Assembly (NCBI GenBank): GCA_965603355.1
Contig: CBFDCQ010000008.1
Span: forward strand, 1-64,000
Direction of reading: 5' to 3'
Source of the DNA: CBFDCQ01 sp965603355
GTDB lineage: Bacteria > Hydrogenedentota > CAZGCA01 > CBFDCQ01
DNA: 64,000 nucleotides
A program made the position numbers and the translations under genes. How positions within the stretch are numbered: the stretch's first letter is position 1; each line of letters begins with the position of its first letter. The notes beneath the pieces are model-generated. The model was not told the origin of the DNA and did no database searches. It saw nothing but the letters and a program-made list of their open reading frames with translations. Shown piece after piece: positions 51,266 to 60,491 of this stretch.

Positions 51266-52900
51266 ATGTTTAGACGAGCGATTACATGTTGCCTGGCGGT
51301 GTTGACGCTACTTAGCCTGGTCGGGTGCAGCACGGTGTATATGAAAGCGACACCGTTCTATACCGGCGAGTACGAGAAGACCGACGGGCCGGCCGAGAAG
51401 AGGGTAAACCTCTGGCCGCTGGCGTACTACCGGAAACCGGCGCTGTCCTTGCTGTGGCCGCTTGGGGAGGTCACGGACGACCATGTCGCCGCACGTCCAC
51501 TCGTTGCGGTCTACAAGCTCGACAAGGAAGAGCGCCAGTGGCGTATTCTGTGGCCCTTGGCTCAGTTTGACTTCGAGACGGACAGCCATCATATCTTGCC
51601 GGTTTTTTGGGGCGAGGACTACTTCTTCATACCCCCGTTGGTTTTGTGGTCCGATGAGTACAAGGCGGTGTTCCCGTTGTGGCTGCATTCCAAGGATTCG
51701 GGTGGCCACGATACTTGGGCGCTATGGCCGTTCTTCCGACTCGAACGGGAGGAGGACGAGCGGGGCTTCCACGTCTGGCCGCTGGTTGGCTCTTACGAGC
51801 AAGAGGATAGCAGCTATACCTTCGCGATGTGGCCGCTGTGCCAGCGATGGCGTGACGGCGACGACTCTCTTCTGCTGACACCGCTGTGGTCCAGCAGAAC
51901 CGAAGGCGATTCGCGGTGGAACTGCTTGTTCCCGCTCTATTACACCAGCACCAATCCGTCAAAGGACGAGGAGCGACTGATAACTCCGGTCATTGGCCGC
52001 GCACGTTCGGGCGACAAAACGCGGTGGATCCTTGTTCCGGCCGCTTCGTCCGTGTCATGGGGTGAGGATGAGAAGGATATTTGGGCGCTGGCACCTCTGG
52101 CACATTTCCGGTGGGGCGGCGACGACGTTCAGAGCCATGTCGCGCCGCTATATCTGTATGACCGAGACGAGAACCTGTTCGTCTCGCCCGTGTTCTCAAG
52201 GAGAAAGGGCGATGACGATGGCTTCGTCAATGTGCTCACGCTTCTTGGCCAATACACGTATCACAGCGATGGACAGAAGACGTTGAGGTTGCTTCCGCCA
52301 CTGACGGCAGTCTCGCGGGGCGGGAAGTACAGGCGTCCGGGCGCATGGTTGTTCTCCTACTTCGCACCGGAAGCACGTGCTGAGCAAGAGAAGCCGTACT
52401 ACCTCTGGATTGCGCCATCGATTTACTGGGAGCGGGATTTCGGCGAGAGGGAGTGGTCGGAGGATCCAGATGGTGCGGGATGGACGGGCGAGTGGCATCG
52501 GAAAGGACTCTTCCCCCTCTGGCACTACCAGAGCCACGAGGATCCTGAGAGGGAGCGCCGTTATCGCGACTTTTCGCTGCTGGGCTTCTTGTACGATTAT
52601 CGTCTCCGTCAGGGCCGGCCCGCAAGAGATGATTCCGAGATAACCGAGGACTACGTGCGGAGGCGTATTCTCTGGCGATTGGCTCATTATGAGCGCATTG
52701 ACGGAGATAAGACGCTTGATATCTTTCCTGCCATAACCTGGGACAGCAAGGCGGACGGTTATAGACAGTTCTCGTTCTTGTGGCGGCTGTTCCGAGTTGA
52801 ACGCACTGAAGATGGCGGGCAGAATCTGGACTTCCTATTCGTCCCGCTGATGCGCAAGAGCGGCACGTCCGAAGGCGGAACCGGCCAGGGAGAGCTTTGA
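51266..52900 (+). CDS. WPL-repeat lipoprotein of unknown function
   Basis: About 544 residues. The N-terminus is a lipoprotein signal (LTLLSLVGC lipobox). The mature protein is built of repeated beta-rich segments centred on W-P-L/F: NLWPLAYY, LLWPLGEV, ILWPLAQF, ALWPFFRL, HVWPLVGS, AMWPLCQR, later LFPLYY and LFPLWHY. The spacing is about 30-45 residues, with very many Trp, Tyr and Phe. This suggests an extended beta structure or propeller-like surface domain. ATG 51266 lies 9 bases after GGAGGG; an earlier ATG at 51257 is too close to it. I know no function. Confidence 0.8.
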   Translation: MFRRAITCCLAVLTLLSLVGCSTVYMKATPFYTGEYEKTDGPAEKRVNLWPLAYYRKPALSLLWPLGEVTDDHVAARPLVAVYKLDKEERQWRILWPLAQFDFETDSHHILPVFWGEDYFFIPPLVLWSDEYKAVFPLWLHSKDSGGHDTWALWPFFRLEREEDERGFHVWPLVGSYEQEDSSYTFAMWPLCQRWRDGDDSLLLTPLWSSRTEGDSRWNCLFPLYYTSTNPSKDEERLITPVIGRARSGDKTRWILVPAASSVSWGEDEKDIWALAPLAHFRWGGDDVQSHVAPLYLYDRDENLFVSPVFSRRKGDDDGFVNVLTLLGQYTYHSDGQKTLRLLPPLTAVSRGGKYRRPGAWLFSYFAPEARAEQEKPYYLWIAPSIYWERDFGEREWSEDPDGAGWTGEWHRKGLFPLWHYQSHEDPERERRYRDFSLLGFLYDYRLRQGRPARDDSEITEDYVRRRILWRLAHYERIDGDKTLDIFPAITWDSKADGYRQFSFLWRLFRVERTEDGGQNLDFLFVPLMRKSGTSEGGTGQGEL

Positions 52901-52948
52901 GAGGCGGTCTCTTTGAGGAAAGACCAAAGCGGAATGGAGAGGCATCCG

Positions 52949-53959
52949 ATGGCTGAACAGGAATCTCTGCGGAGCAAGATCGAGAAGTGGGTGGCTGAAG
53001 GGTTGATCTCTGCGGAGCAGGGTGAGGCCTTGAAACGGCACGAAGAAGAGTGTGCAACGCCTGTACGGCGCGTGAAGGCCGATGAGGTCCTCGTTTATCT
53101 CGGCAGTCTGGTTGTCTTTCTGGCGATGGCGTTCGGAGTGGGCGTGAACTGGACGGCGCTGGGGAGCGCCGGCAGGATACTGTCTGTAGCAGTTCCCACA
53201 GTGGCCATGCTGGCATTGGGCTGGCGGCTGCGCGGGTCAGAGAACGCACGGCACAGACGGGGCGCGCAAGCGCTATGGCTGAGCGGCTGCCTACTGAGTG
53301 CGCTCTGTTTTGGAGTAACGTTCCATGAGCTGCATATCATCGACGACGAGGCGTTCCTAATCCTGATGAGCTGCCTGTTGGCGACGTGTGTCGCAGGCGT
53401 TCCCTTCGTGCTGCTCAGGAGCATCGCTCAGAGCATCGCGTTGCATCTTTGCGGTACCGCAACGCTGATTTCGCTCCTCATCTGGCTGGAAGATTCTGTG
53501 ATCCCACCCACGTTCAACCAGTTCTATGAGTATCTGTTGCTCACGGCAGTCTGTCTGGTAGTTGGCGGTCTGTGGCTGGCGCTCTCGGAGTGGCTGCGAA
53601 GGAGGGAGAGGATAAGGCTTGCGGACGTATCCCGTATCTTCGGGACCTTCACGATCTTGATCTTCACTCTCGTCTTGGCCACGGAGGGGCAAGAATGCCC
53701 TGCACCTTGGCAGAAGCCGGCGATGGAAGCCATACCATTCTTGGCAAGCATCGGTTTCATCGCTGCAAGTGTGAGACGGCAGTCGCGAGTCTTCCTGTAT
53801 GGTGGAGCGGCATTCCTTCTGTTCTGGATCATCTACATGAACTTCGAGCATTTCAGGGAGAAGATCGGGATGCCTATCGCACTGCTCATCATCGGCGCGG
53901 TGCTCATCGGGCTGGGGCTCGGAGCGGGCCGGTTAAGCAAACGGATACGCGGAAGTTAG
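52949..53959 (+). CDS. DUF2157-like membrane protein
   Basis: About 336 residues. The N-terminus (IEKWVAEGLISAEQGEAL) matches the short helical start of DUF2157 proteins, followed by eight or more membrane segments. Family function unknown. The ATG at 52949 follows GGAGAGG; earlier starts (TTG 52913 and ATG 52934) are less well placed. It continues the MarR-downstream series. Confidence 0.75.
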   Translation: MAEQESLRSKIEKWVAEGLISAEQGEALKRHEEECATPVRRVKADEVLVYLGSLVVFLAMAFGVGVNWTALGSAGRILSVAVPTVAMLALGWRLRGSENARHRRGAQALWLSGCLLSALCFGVTFHELHIIDDEAFLILMSCLLATCVAGVPFVLLRSIAQSIALHLCGTATLISLLIWLEDSVIPPTFNQFYEYLLLTAVCLVVGGLWLALSEWLRRRERIRLADVSRIFGTFTILIFTLVLATEGQECPAPWQKPAMEAIPFLASIGFIAASVRRQSRVFLYGGAAFLLFWIIYMNFEHFREKIGMPIALLIIGAVLIGLGLGAGRLSKRIRGS

Positions 53960-54080
53960 CGAGGAGCAAGAGTGTAGCTGAGAAAGGAGGAGCAAAGCGA
54001 ACAGGGGAAAAGGAGTCCGGTTCGCGTTGGTGGGGCGATGCCAGCCTGGATCCCGCCAGCCAGTGAAAGGAGAAGGAACG

Positions 54081-54752
54081 ATGAGGATCAAGACTGAGTT
54101 CATGAGATGGATCTGCCTGGGTGTACTGCTTGCGGTGCCGCTTTCATGTGTGACGCCGGATGTCCGTGAGACACATGCGCCGGAAGTCAAGCAGGCGGGC
54201 CCGTTCGCCGAAGTGCCACCAGAGAAGGAGTGCGAAGAGATCGACGCCCGGGCGCAAGAATTCTTGAAGGAAGCCAAAACGAGCAAGCTGACGATCTACG
54301 CCGTATACGTGATGAACGAGCCTGCCCGGCATGATCCCGATGCGGCGCAACTACTGGCCAGGAAACTTGAGGATGCGGGATTTGAACGGGTAAGTGTGTT
54401 CGAAGACCCTGCCGATCTGCCCTTCGAGCCGGAGCCAAACGAGCTGAACATCTTTTGGAAGCGCGCTCGAGCGTTTGCTTCGCAGGTCCAGGCAAGACCT
54501 CTGGACACCGATTACGTGCTGGTGGTGGACGTGTTCGCCGATTTCGAGAAGGGCGCCATGGGACCCGTGCATGCCGCTACGACCAACGCCGAAGGCCAGT
54601 TCGCTTACCTCGCGCTGCGGAACAGCCACCATCCTTTATTCCAAGCGATTGCGCCCAAGTCGATGGACGACATGTGTCGGCTAGTGATTGAGGATATGAA
54701 GCGAAAAATGGAGGGCGAAGCGTCGCAGTCCGCACAGCGGGTATGGCAATAA
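54081..54752 (+). CDS. Small lipoprotein of unknown function
   Basis: About 223 residues with a lipoprotein signal (LLAVPLSC). The mature part contains KARQEFLKE-type helices and an alpha/beta region with DTDYVLVVDVFADF. No family recognised. ATG with AAAGGAGAAGG upstream. Last of the plus-strand series beginning with marR. The downstream neighbour is convergent. Confidence 0.65.
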   Translation: MRIKTEFMRWICLGVLLAVPLSCVTPDVRETHAPEVKQAGPFAEVPPEKECEEIDARAQEFLKEAKTSKLTIYAVYVMNEPARHDPDAAQLLARKLEDAGFERVSVFEDPADLPFEPEPNELNIFWKRARAFASQVQARPLDTDYVLVVDVFADFEKGAMGPVHAATTNAEGQFAYLALRNSHHPLFQAIAPKSMDDMCRLVIEDMKRKMEGEASQSAQRVWQ

Positions 54753-54805
54753 ACCTGTGACGGAGAAGTACGAGTCCGATAGAGGGGTGGTGCGAGCACT
54801 CAGTG

Positions 54806-55882
54806 TCAATCGCGGTCGCGTCGAATTTCGGCCATGAAAGTCGCGGCGTCATCCTCTTTGCCGATTTCCGCCGCGATCTTCGTCAAGTTGAGCGCAGTCT
54901 CTTCACAGTAGGGGTTGATTCTAAGCGCGCGTTCGAAGCTCTCGTACGCTTTCTCCTTCTGTCCGAGCTTCCAGAGCGCGACGCCGGTGCCGGCGTGAGC
55001 TGCTTCGTTTAGCGGGTTCTCTTTGAGCGCCTCGACGAACTTGCGTAGCGCCTCCATATGGTTGTTCTGTTCCAACAATCCCTGTCCCTGTTGGACGAGC
55101 TCTGACGCAGCGGCACGACGTTTATGTTCCTCTTCGTCCGGCACCCTCCACTTCTCTCTAAACAAGTTCTCGTTGTCTCGCAGCAGGTTCGTCCAGCGCT
55201 CTCCCTCAACGCCGAGCGCAAGAAAGGTGCGTTCCCCGAAGTGGAAGATGAAACAGTCAGTTGCAATCAGCAGCTTGAACCCGTTCTGCTGCGCGCGCAC
55301 GCAGTAGTCGTCATCCTCGAAATTGCCTATCCCAAAGCGCTCGTCAAGGTATCCTATCTGCCGAATGACGTCCCTCTTGATAAGCATGCAGAATCCGACC
55401 AAGCCGATCGCAGCGTCCCACTGGCCCGCGTTACGTCTCGCGACGTCTCGGGCGTATTGTTCGAGCTCCTCGAGATGGCGGAGCTCTCTTGTTTCGATAA
55501 GTTGCGCACCCTTTGCGTGATTTGTCACGGGGCCGACGATGCCAACCCTCTCATCGCTTTCGGCGGCCTGAACGAGTGTGGTCAGCCATCCGTCAGTTAC
55601 TATCGTATCGTTGTTGAGGAGAAGGACGTAGTCGCCGTCGGCGGCCTTGATGCCCGCGTTGGTGCCGCGCGGGAACCCGAGGTTTTCTTCTTCGCGAATA
55701 ACGACTGCGCCTTCCAGGGAACGGAAATACTGTTCCGTGCCGTCGGTCGATCCGTTATCAACAAGTACCAGCTTGTACGGGTAGCGCGTGCATCTCGCCA
55801 GGCTTTCGACGCACATTCGCGTGTATTCGAGCTGGTTATGGGCGACGATCACTACAGAAGCGTGCGCCGCTGCGTTGGACAT
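54806..55882 (-). CDS. Family 2 glycosyltransferase with C-terminal TPR
   Basis: 358 residues. GT2 (GT-A) domain: SVVIVAHNQLEYTRMCVESL, LVDNGSTDGT, NLGFPRGTNAGIKAADGDYVLLLNNDT with the DxD-like NND, and EDDDYCVRAQQNGFKL. Residues about 270-350 are TPR repeats (ALWKLGQKEKAYESFERALRINPYCEETALNL). Such fusions are common in polysaccharide or glycoprotein assembly, the TPR possibly binding the acceptor. It follows the deacetylase-like gene by 9 bp in the same operon. Confidence 0.9.
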   Translation of the reverse strand: MSNAAAHASVVIVAHNQLEYTRMCVESLARCTRYPYKLVLVDNGSTDGTEQYFRSLEGAVVIREEENLGFPRGTNAGIKAADGDYVLLLNNDTIVTDGWLTTLVQAAESDERVGIVGPVTNHAKGAQLIETRELRHLEELEQYARDVARRNAGQWDAAIGLVGFCMLIKRDVIRQIGYLDERFGIGNFEDDDYCVRAQQNGFKLLIATDCFIFHFGERTFLALGVEGERWTNLLRDNENLFREKWRVPDEEEHKRRAAASELVQQGQGLLEQNNHMEALRKFVEALKENPLNEAAHAGTGVALWKLGQKEKAYESFERALRINPYCEETALNLTKIAAEIGKEDDAATFMAEIRRDRD

Positions 55883-55891
55883 CGTTTTGCT

Positions 55892-57637
55892 CTACTTTCT
55901 TGTCACTGTGATAGTGACATCTTTGCCAGGCTCGATCGTCTGCAGTTGCATTGTAGCCACGGACTCGGCTCGGTTCAAGAAATAGGTTGCACCGCTGACA
56001 TCGATCTCGTAATCCTCGAAACCGGGATACAGTTTCAACGTAAGATGTGTGATTCCGTCCGGAGCGCTGATCGTCCATCCGAAACCGGATTCCGATCTCG
56101 TGAACCTGCCTACCCGGGCAGCTTTCCTCTCAATCCACCACTTGGCCAACTTCGCGCCCGTGTCGTTGAACACCCATTTGCCGTCAAATCGTTTCAGGAC
56201 GTCGCGGTAAGCCCCCAGACGGTCAACGCATCCGTCAGCGTCGCGCACATAAGTGCGCCAAAGCAAACTGAACAGGGCGTGCCGGCGGGATGTCTTTCTA
56301 ACAATATTGGCTATGCGTGCGAGCGCGACTCGTACGTCGGGATCTTCTTCGAACAGCTTCTCGTCGGCGACGACGGCCGGGAGCTGCAGCGCCGATGAGG
56401 CTCGCCGCTCGCTGCGAATGTACGGGAAGTGAGGAAACGCCAGGCCTGCCCGGTAACCTACGTTATTAAGTCCGCCCGTGCTGCCGTATGCGAACGCGGC
56501 TTGCTCGTGTGAAAGATGGCTTCCGGGGATGTATGGGCCGACGGTGCGCTGATGCAACCCGCTGACCTCGCTTTGAAGCGTTTCCTCGAGCAGCTCTTTT
56601 TCAGACCGCACCTTCGCACAGGTGAGCGATGCCTCTTCACTGGCGCTCAACCCGATCTCGAACCCGCTGCGTCTGAGCTCTCCCAACGCGGCGGACATGC
56701 TCTCGTTGCTCACGCCGCGCAGGTCTGAGCCCGCGCCGCCGGTCGCGGGGAAATAGAACGAGGACGAGAAGCTGTGGTCGGTCTCCAGCCGCATGAGTTC
56801 CGAGAAGCCACGGAGCGGTTCTTTACGCATTTTGTTGAAACGCAATGCACTTGATATATGCGCGAGCGCCTTTCCCGGTCTCAGCCGCAACATCTCCATT
56901 GCGGCGCCGGCAACCTCTTCGCGGAACGATCGTCGCGGGACGAACTCAACGTCGTGCGAGAGGAATAGTGCCGACTCGTTGGACCGTGGCCAGTACCATT
57001 TTTGCAGCAACGCGGTCTTGCGTTCTCGAGCCACAATGATCAGCAGATTCAGCACGATTTCCATGTAGTTGTTCACTATCGGTTCGTCCAGGACGTCCGC
57101 GCGACGCAGCGGGCGACCGTTGGCAGGCCGGTCTTCTCCCGCGTCATAGGTTTCTACGCGTCGTTCCGCCTCGCCGGACAGCAGGTAGAAAGCCGAGGCG
57201 ACCAGGTCGAACAGGATATCAATCCGAAAGGTTTGCGGGTGGAACGATACGAGCGGTTTCTCGTCGGATGCGTCGATAACCAGTGCGCGGCCATCCGGCC
57301 GGGGTGAGACGCATCCGGCAACCAGGATCGGTCCTGTGGGCATGCCTCGAACGCCGGAGACGTTGGCGGGGCTGATGTGCGAGTCTGCGCCGGACCAGAC
57401 CGTACCGTAATCCTCGCATTGCACTCTCACCAGGAAACCGTCACCGCGCCGGCGGGGATCGTCATTGCGCCCGTAGTAGAAGACGACGTCGCACGCCGGG
57501 CGCTCGATCCTGCGTGACGGTGTGTCGGCGGGATAAATCGTGTACGATACGCCAAGGGTGTCGAGGAGAGTATTGAACACGTATTCGGCCTCGCGGTCGA
57601 ATTGAGGCGAACAATCCAGAACGACTCCTATTTCCAT
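55892..57637 (-). CDS. Polysaccharide deacetylase-like protein with a DUF7033-type N-terminus
   Basis: About 581 residues with an N-terminal domain (MEIGVVLDCSPQF..., VVFYYGRNDDPRRRGDGFLV, FDLVASAFYLLSGEAE), then a NodB-like barrel (ALFLSHDVEF; SFYFPATGGAG; GFEIGLSASEEAS), and a C-terminal beta domain (LKLYPGFEDYEID). The SHDVE motif resembles the D(D/H)V of deacetylase-like proteins, though the classical TFDDG is absent. The ATG at 57637 follows GGGAGTGG; an earlier GTG/ATG (57661) is less well placed. It is probably involved in exopolysaccharide modification with the GT2 partner. Confidence 0.8.
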   Translation of the reverse strand: MEIGVVLDCSPQFDREAEYVFNTLLDTLGVSYTIYPADTPSRRIERPACDVVFYYGRNDDPRRRGDGFLVRVQCEDYGTVWSGADSHISPANVSGVRGMPTGPILVAGCVSPRPDGRALVIDASDEKPLVSFHPQTFRIDILFDLVASAFYLLSGEAERRVETYDAGEDRPANGRPLRRADVLDEPIVNNYMEIVLNLLIIVARERKTALLQKWYWPRSNESALFLSHDVEFVPRRSFREEVAGAAMEMLRLRPGKALAHISSALRFNKMRKEPLRGFSELMRLETDHSFSSSFYFPATGGAGSDLRGVSNESMSAALGELRRSGFEIGLSASEEASLTCAKVRSEKELLEETLQSEVSGLHQRTVGPYIPGSHLSHEQAAFAYGSTGGLNNVGYRAGLAFPHFPYIRSERRASSALQLPAVVADEKLFEEDPDVRVALARIANIVRKTSRRHALFSLLWRTYVRDADGCVDRLGAYRDVLKRFDGKWVFNDTGAKLAKWWIERKAARVGRFTRSESGFGWTISAPDGITHLTLKLYPGFEDYEIDVSGATYFLNRAESVATMQLQTIEPGKDVTITVTRK

Positions 57638-58042
57638 CGGCACCACTCCCGGTGTTGGCATGGAGACCGCGGAAAAGCGTGACCACGTAACGAGCGTGCG
57701 CGCAGTTCCCGCATTAATCGGGTTCGTTCTACAGCATGCCGGCTCGCTTTGTCAACCTCGGCCACGCGTCTGAGACGAGCCACGGAGGTCACAGAGAACG
57801 TCTTCTGGGCCAAGGAGGTCTGCCTCAGCCGCGAGATGTGAGAAGTTAAACCGACACGTGGCGTTTGGTTGAAGAGAGTGGTCTGCGGACGGAGGTTGCA
57901 TGACCCTCCGAACGCCCTAAAACGGTAATCTGACAAGATTGGACGGGATGCTCAGGATACCGTCGCAGTCGCGTCCGCCCTGTGTGTGGCTGCCGACGAT
58001 CCGCAAATAATCACAGGCCCCTTTTCTGAGATGCTTGATTTA
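57638..58042. other. Intergenic region upstream of the deacetylase-like gene
   Basis: About 405 bases. I see no gene; the minus-strand promoter of the deacetylase-glycosyltransferase pair should be here but is not obvious. Confidence 0.4.
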
Positions 58043-58160
58043 TTAAAACCTGAACGTGAGGCCAACATACAATGCGGTATCGTCATTATCATCCGGGCCC
58101 GTGTGACCAAGTTCGAAGCACATACGCTGGTACCTCACCTCGGCACAATTCCTAACGAAG
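58043..58160 (-). pseudogene. 3' remnant of an outer-membrane beta-barrel protein gene (LptD-like)
   Basis: Reading the minus strand up to the stop at 58043 gives VRNCAEVRYQRMCFELGHTG, then PDDNDDTALYVGLTFRF. This is the signature end of outer-membrane barrels: alternating strand, terminal Phe, and a paired-cysteine block like that of LptD/OstA C-termini. Only about 38 codons remain. The frame continues into the 3' end of the amidohydrolase gene (stop at 58152), whose coding sequence occupies the rest. It appears that a rearrangement placed the amidohydrolase against a cut barrel gene. Confidence 0.5.
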
Positions 58161-59309
58161 GGCCTCCATCCACGGAGGATACGCATCTTCTCCTACGCCG
58201 TTTGACGCGAAAAACTCACTGATCCTCTGCGGCAGCTTCCTTCCGGGAAACAGAAACCTCAAGGGGTTCTGGAATGCAATACGATCAAGCATCTCTGGTT
58301 CCGGTGCTAATTCGGCAATAAATGGTTTCACATATTCCTCCAGTGTCCAAGTATGACGAGTCATCGGCCAATCCGTGCCGAAAATGATCCGATCCTTTGT
58401 GCGATCCTGGCCCATGAGATGCTTAAGAATTGGGAAATAGCGCTTGGCGGTTGTCCTACTCAGAGCTCTGGAGTGATACGAGAGATCTGCGTAAACATTG
58501 TCATACTCTTTCATTAAGTCCAGTATCTGGGTGCACCACGTTTCTTCCTGCCTGTCTTTTCCCATCAACATTAACTCATCATTTCCTCCAAAATGGGCAA
58601 AGTTGAGATACAACGCCGGGTGTTTTTGTAGAACCCCTTTCCAACTTGAAGGACGGCAAAAGTCTCGAGCGCACTCCATACAACGCATCAACTCACTGCT
58701 ATAACCGCCGTCTTTGGAACAATGCGTAGTAATGGGAACGGAGTTTTCCTCGCAGTAGCCGTACACGGTCTCCAACTCACGCTCGACGCCGTCAGCATTA
58801 CAGAAAGAGGAAGGATCAGGATGATAACCCAGGGGCGGATACATTTTCACTCCCAAGAAACCCATCTTGTCAAGAGCCTCTATAGTGGCTTTTGAAGCGA
58901 ATTTTCTGCGAGGGTCAAACATAATAAAGGGCATTATCCTCCCCGGGTGTTCAATAGCCATATCCGATGTCAACTTCACTTGGTATCGATATGGACATTC
59001 AGGTTTTACGTGAAAAGAGGCAATCTCGAGGTCCATCATGAGCGGAGTTGACAACACAATATTCGCCTCTTTCATTTCGCCGACAAGTATTCTGGCAACC
59101 TCATCGAAATCTCTCCTCATCATGTCGAGGACTTCATGAAGCTTATCGTACTTTGGGCCCGGCGTCACCACTGTTGCGACTCTTGCGAGCCACGCCGTTC
59201 CTTTGCGCCGCAGGAACCATTCTCGGGGAGCCGATCTAGTCTTGAAAAATCCATCAGAAACGAATCTAAAATTCAGCAAATGACTGTGGACATCTATGAA
59301 TTGCTGCAT
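58152..59309 (-). CDS. Amidohydrolase family protein (metal-dependent hydrolase)
   Basis: 385 residues of the amidohydrolase-2 TIM-barrel group: IDVHSHLLNF at the start, VKMYPPLGYHP in the middle, ITTHCSKDGG and FAHFGGND, and FGTDWPMTRH near the end (Asp of the last strand). It probably acts on a small carboxylic or aromatic substrate as a decarboxylase or hydrolase; the substrate is unknown. A strong ribosome-binding site (AGGAGGATG) is 4-10 bases before the ATG. Codons look lower in GC than neighbours, and its 3' end abuts the barrel remnant, both consistent with insertion. Confidence 0.85.
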   Translation of the reverse strand: MQQFIDVHSHLLNFRFVSDGFFKTRSAPREWFLRRKGTAWLARVATVVTPGPKYDKLHEVLDMMRRDFDEVARILVGEMKEANIVLSTPLMMDLEIASFHVKPECPYRYQVKLTSDMAIEHPGRIMPFIMFDPRRKFASKATIEALDKMGFLGVKMYPPLGYHPDPSSFCNADGVERELETVYGYCEENSVPITTHCSKDGGYSSELMRCMECARDFCRPSSWKGVLQKHPALYLNFAHFGGNDELMLMGKDRQEETWCTQILDLMKEYDNVYADLSYHSRALSRTTAKRYFPILKHLMGQDRTKDRIIFGTDWPMTRHTWTLEEYVKPFIAELAPEPEMLDRIAFQNPLRFLFPGRKLPQRISEFFASNGVGEDAYPPWMEALR

Positions 59310-59958
59310 TTGGCCATCCTCCTATGACATATGACACCGGATGCGTTCACGCCCCGTCAGAGTGTTGCCGGCGTGTGAGGGTGCTGCTCGCACGTTGGAG
59401 ACCCCGCGCTTCAATCCCCTTTTCTCACTGAGCCTCCGCGGAATCACGCATGCAGTCTGGAGACCCCATCCAGGAGCGGAACAGCAGAGTGTGGTGACTT
59501 GGACTCGCTTCGGAACTGGGCATCTTTGTACCGCCCCCCAATATGTTCGGCCGAGTAACGAAATGCTGATTCTAAGTGTTGAGATACGCCTATGCTCGGT
59601 AATCACTCTGGTCAAATAGAGCGTGGTCGCCGCGCAATGCCACGCGGTTGTTACCCTCAGAGCCCCTGGAGCGTGTCGTAAAATGCGTAACTCAATCGTT
59701 GTGAGACAGTTACGGCATTAGAGTCCCGACGCACCTACCTGACGCTTCTACCCTCACCTATGATGACGGGAGCATGCCGCGTTTTCTTCCCACAAAAGTA
59801 AGAAGAGTCGCTTTGAGTGAAACGGGAATGCCGATGTGGTTCCTGCGCTCGATGGGAGTTGAGGCTAGGAAGGAGGCGACGAGAGCGGAGAAGGCTAGAT
59901 CTAGGAGGATAGGGTTCCACGGCTTGGGGTTGTGTCTAAGTGCCTGTTTGGACTTCCT
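59310..59958. other. Intergenic region
   Basis: 649 bases without a supported gene. A hairpin with arms ATGC-GTAACT (59683-59692) and AGTTAC-G-GCAT (59708-59718) stands out. A 62-codon open frame (59774-59962) has no clear ribosome-binding site or homology. Confidence 0.5.
59683..59718. repeat. Hairpin-forming sequence
   Basis: ATGCGTAACT pairs with AGTTAC-G-GCAT (one bulged G) across a 15-base loop. No T-run, so not an obvious terminator. Possibly a dispersed repeat or the end of a mobile element. Confidence 0.45.
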
Positions 59959-60405
59959 TTAGCGTTTCCTACTGTCCAGGAGAATCGTTACGGGGCCCGC
60001 GTTGACAAGCTCGACATCCATCATGGCGCCGAAAATGCCTGTTTGCACGGGCAGGCCTTCGGACCTGATCAGGTCGCAGGTTCTCATGAACAGCGGTTCC
60101 GCCGCATCGGGTTGAGCGGATTGAATAAAGGATGGTCTGTTGCCTTTGCGACAGTCGCCGAGCAGCGTGAACTGCGACACGAGCAGAACAGCGCCCTCAA
60201 CATCACGAAGCGACCGGTTCATCTTGCCGGCTTTGCCCTGAAAAATGCGCATGTTAGCAATCTTCCTCGCGATGAACTCCGCATCCTGGTCGGTATCATC
60301 CTTCTCGACGCCCAAGAGCACGAGCAGGCCCGTGCCGATTCTCGCGCAGACCTCGTTGTCTACCGAAACATGTGCTCTTGTCACTCTCTGGATTACAGCG
60401 CGCAA
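59959..60405 (-). CDS. dtd: D-aminoacyl-tRNA deacylase
   Basis: 148 residues, the normal size. Motifs MRAVIQRVTRAHVSVD, the SQFTL block and NAGPVTILLD (the NxGPVT cross-subunit loop that holds the Gly-cisPro) are present. It removes D-amino acids mischarged on tRNA. It starts at TTG with GAAGGACG upstream. Convergent/adjacent genes are unrelated. A hairpin repeat, GGCGGGCG-GGA-CGCCCGCC (60435-60453), follows between it and the acylase gene. Confidence 0.94.
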   Translation of the reverse strand: MRAVIQRVTRAHVSVDNEVCARIGTGLLVLLGVEKDDTDQDAEFIARKIANMRIFQGKAGKMNRSLRDVEGAVLLVSQFTLLGDCRKGNRPSFIQSAQPDAAEPLFMRTCDLIRSEGLPVQTGIFGAMMDVELVNAGPVTILLDSRKR

Positions 60406-60434
60406 TTGTTCGTCCTTCTTCTTCCGTTCCTCCC

Positions 60435-60453
60435 GGCGGGCGGGACGCCCGCC
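60435..60453. repeat. GC-rich hairpin repeat
   Basis: GGCGGGCG and CGCCCGCC arms around GGA, followed by CCTACG. Same type as the hairpins at 23899-24047 and 45513-45531. Confidence 0.75.
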
Positions 60454-60491
60454 CTACGTGGAGTGCGGGATCAAACTTTCCAACCTGGATT

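Noticed and set aside
52236..53249. 337-codon antisense frame over the WPL lipoprotein and DUF2157 genes
   Set aside because: Pro/Arg/Ser-rich reading without motif; the sense strand has a lipobox, good start sites and regular repeats.
59774..59962. 62-codon open frame starting MPRFLPTKVRRVAL
   Set aside because: No good ribosome-binding site, no domain, and its end overlaps the dtd 3' end. Could be a fragment of a mobile-element gene but I cannot support it.
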